Below are positions 63,246 to 64,000 of a stretch of 64,000 nucleotides of DNA, one piece after another (the first letter of the stretch is position 1; every line of letters begins with the position of its first letter). Under the pieces are notes generated by a model. The model was not told the DNA's origin, searched no databases, and saw only the letters and a list, made by a program, of their open reading frames with translations. Source of the stretch: Diphasiastrum complanatum (taxonomy: Eukaryota > Streptophyta > Lycopodiopsida > Lycopodiales > Lycopodiaceae). The translations under genes and the position numbers were made by a program. The stretch lies in assembly GCA_029204225.1 (NCBI GenBank), contig CM055100.1:31534089-31598088 (forward strand). Direction: 5' to 3'.

Positions 63246-63679
63246 AATTTCAGCATGGAGTTGATACAATTCACAAAAAGCTCCTCTAGACAAAGAGGGA
63301 GTCTCTTAAATAAGCAAGAGAGCTTCTTAGGTGGCATCCTAGTGGAATTTCCACATTTTATAAGTTACAAGTGGAATAATGCTCTCCACTAGAGATCACC
63401 ATCAAAAAGTGGCTCACTCTACTTTCTTTAAGAGGGGTCTACTTGCATTTATTACATTTGCCTAGAAACACTAGTTCCTACATGGTCATTCCATCTTCCG
63501 AGATTCACCATGAGGCTTACACAGTTCTTACTTGTCATTACTAACTAGTATTCCTCGGCTCTCATACTCGGCTCTCAGTCTTCATTAGTCTCGTCTTCTC
63601 AGAGACCTCCTCGGTCTAAGGTAGTGCTCTTGAGTTGCTCTGTCCAAGTATCTTGGGGATTCGACAAAATCAGCCAACA
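63246..63679 (-). repeat. LTR-B, copy 2 (3' LTR with PPT)
   Basis: It matches 17877-18302 almost throughout (GAGTCTCTTAAATAAGCAAG, GGTGGCATCCTAGTG, AATAATGCTCTCCACTAGAG, AAGAGGGGTCTACTTGCATT). On minus it starts TGTTGGCTGATTTTGTCG at 63679, directly after a purine tract, so it is a 3' LTR whose internal domain would lie to the right, beyond 63692. Confidence 0.75.
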
Positions 63680-63680
63680 T

Positions 63681-63692
63681 CATCCCACCCCT
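63681..63692 (-). promoter_or_regulatory. Polypurine tract of the LTR-B element
   Basis: On minus AGGGGTGGGATG lies one base before the LTR-B start. Confidence 0.6.
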
Positions 63693-64000
63693 AATGTGTT
63701 GCAGGACCCACTACAACTCATATTGGACGATGTCGCTCCGCTTTGCATTGGCATCTTCGATTGTCACTTGAAAAAGCACAGATCCTCGTTCGCTTACATA
63801 AAACCAAGTGCTTATTGTCGCCAGTCTTTATCACAAAAATTGTTTTTCACAAATTGCCGCAATTTAACCAAAATGTCTTATTGCTGCAATTGGTTGACAT
63901 TTTTCAAAATTGGAGAGCCCTCAGCAACTTCACAACTTGTATGCTCGAGTGCTTTCCATGTGTCTCTTTGTTTTGTCACCTGTATCCGCCATGGACGGTT
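63693..64000. other. Unassigned window end
   Basis: If LTR-B is a 3' LTR this should be the 3' untranslated internal end of its element. No protein domain is visible in 308 bp. Confidence 0.35.

Overview
This is a repeat-dominated stretch of a land-plant nuclear genome. The plant assignment rests on three things: many Ty1/copia elements with tRNA-iMet primer-binding sites (TGGTATCAGAGC), two Ty3/gypsy lineages including a chromovirus with a chromodomain, and one host gene of the plant-specific ERD15/CID1 family. I cannot resolve the lineage further. All coordinates of element edges are by eye and good to a few bases only where a terminal TG/CA, a PBS, a PPT or a target-site duplication (TSD) is quoted.

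Layout. 1-12.7 kb: four decayed copia elements (called C1-C4 here) and a solo LTR. 13-21.2 kb: one minus-strand copia element (C5) whose RNase H gene is cut in two by a 4.39-kb insertion, 14180-18570. That insertion has the two ends of a single LTR (family A, normally about 1.1 kb), is flanked by TGAAA/AGAAA, and is filled by an adenine-rich higher-order tandem array, a 25-bp minisatellite and another LTR (family B). 22.2-31.1 kb: a 9-kb gypsy element (G1) without a chromodomain. It has CX2CX3HX4C zinc knuckles in gag and a further ORF behind integrase with three more knuckles of the same unusual spacing. 31.2-34.4 kb: a young minus-strand copia element (C6) whose gag-protease-integrase frame is broken by a single TGA. 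34.4-39.8 kb: a chromovirus fragment (G2) whose integrase gene is split by an internally deleted copia element (C7) with two LTRs and a perfect TTTAC duplication.

40-44.3 kb is the only gene island: a two-coding-exon ERD15/CID1-like gene (PAM2 plus the adjoining conserved motif), with a probable tRNA-derived SINE upstream. 44-47.7 kb is non-coding apart from a very old copia reverse-transcriptase relic. 47.7-62.2 kb: more copia (LTR-A fragment, C9, C10, C11, C12, C13), a (TC)51 microsatellite and a 381-bp MITE with about 34-bp inverted ends inside the gag gene of C11, plus a partial second copy. 63.2-63.7 kb: a second LTR-B with a polypurine tract.

No element looks autonomous. They form a nested record of insertion, LTR-LTR deletion, microsatellite growth and point decay around one conserved gene. 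The most unusual structures are the tandem array grown inside an LTR (14180-18570), the zinc-knuckle ORF downstream of gypsy pol (30210-31145), and the MITE family. None was checked against a database.
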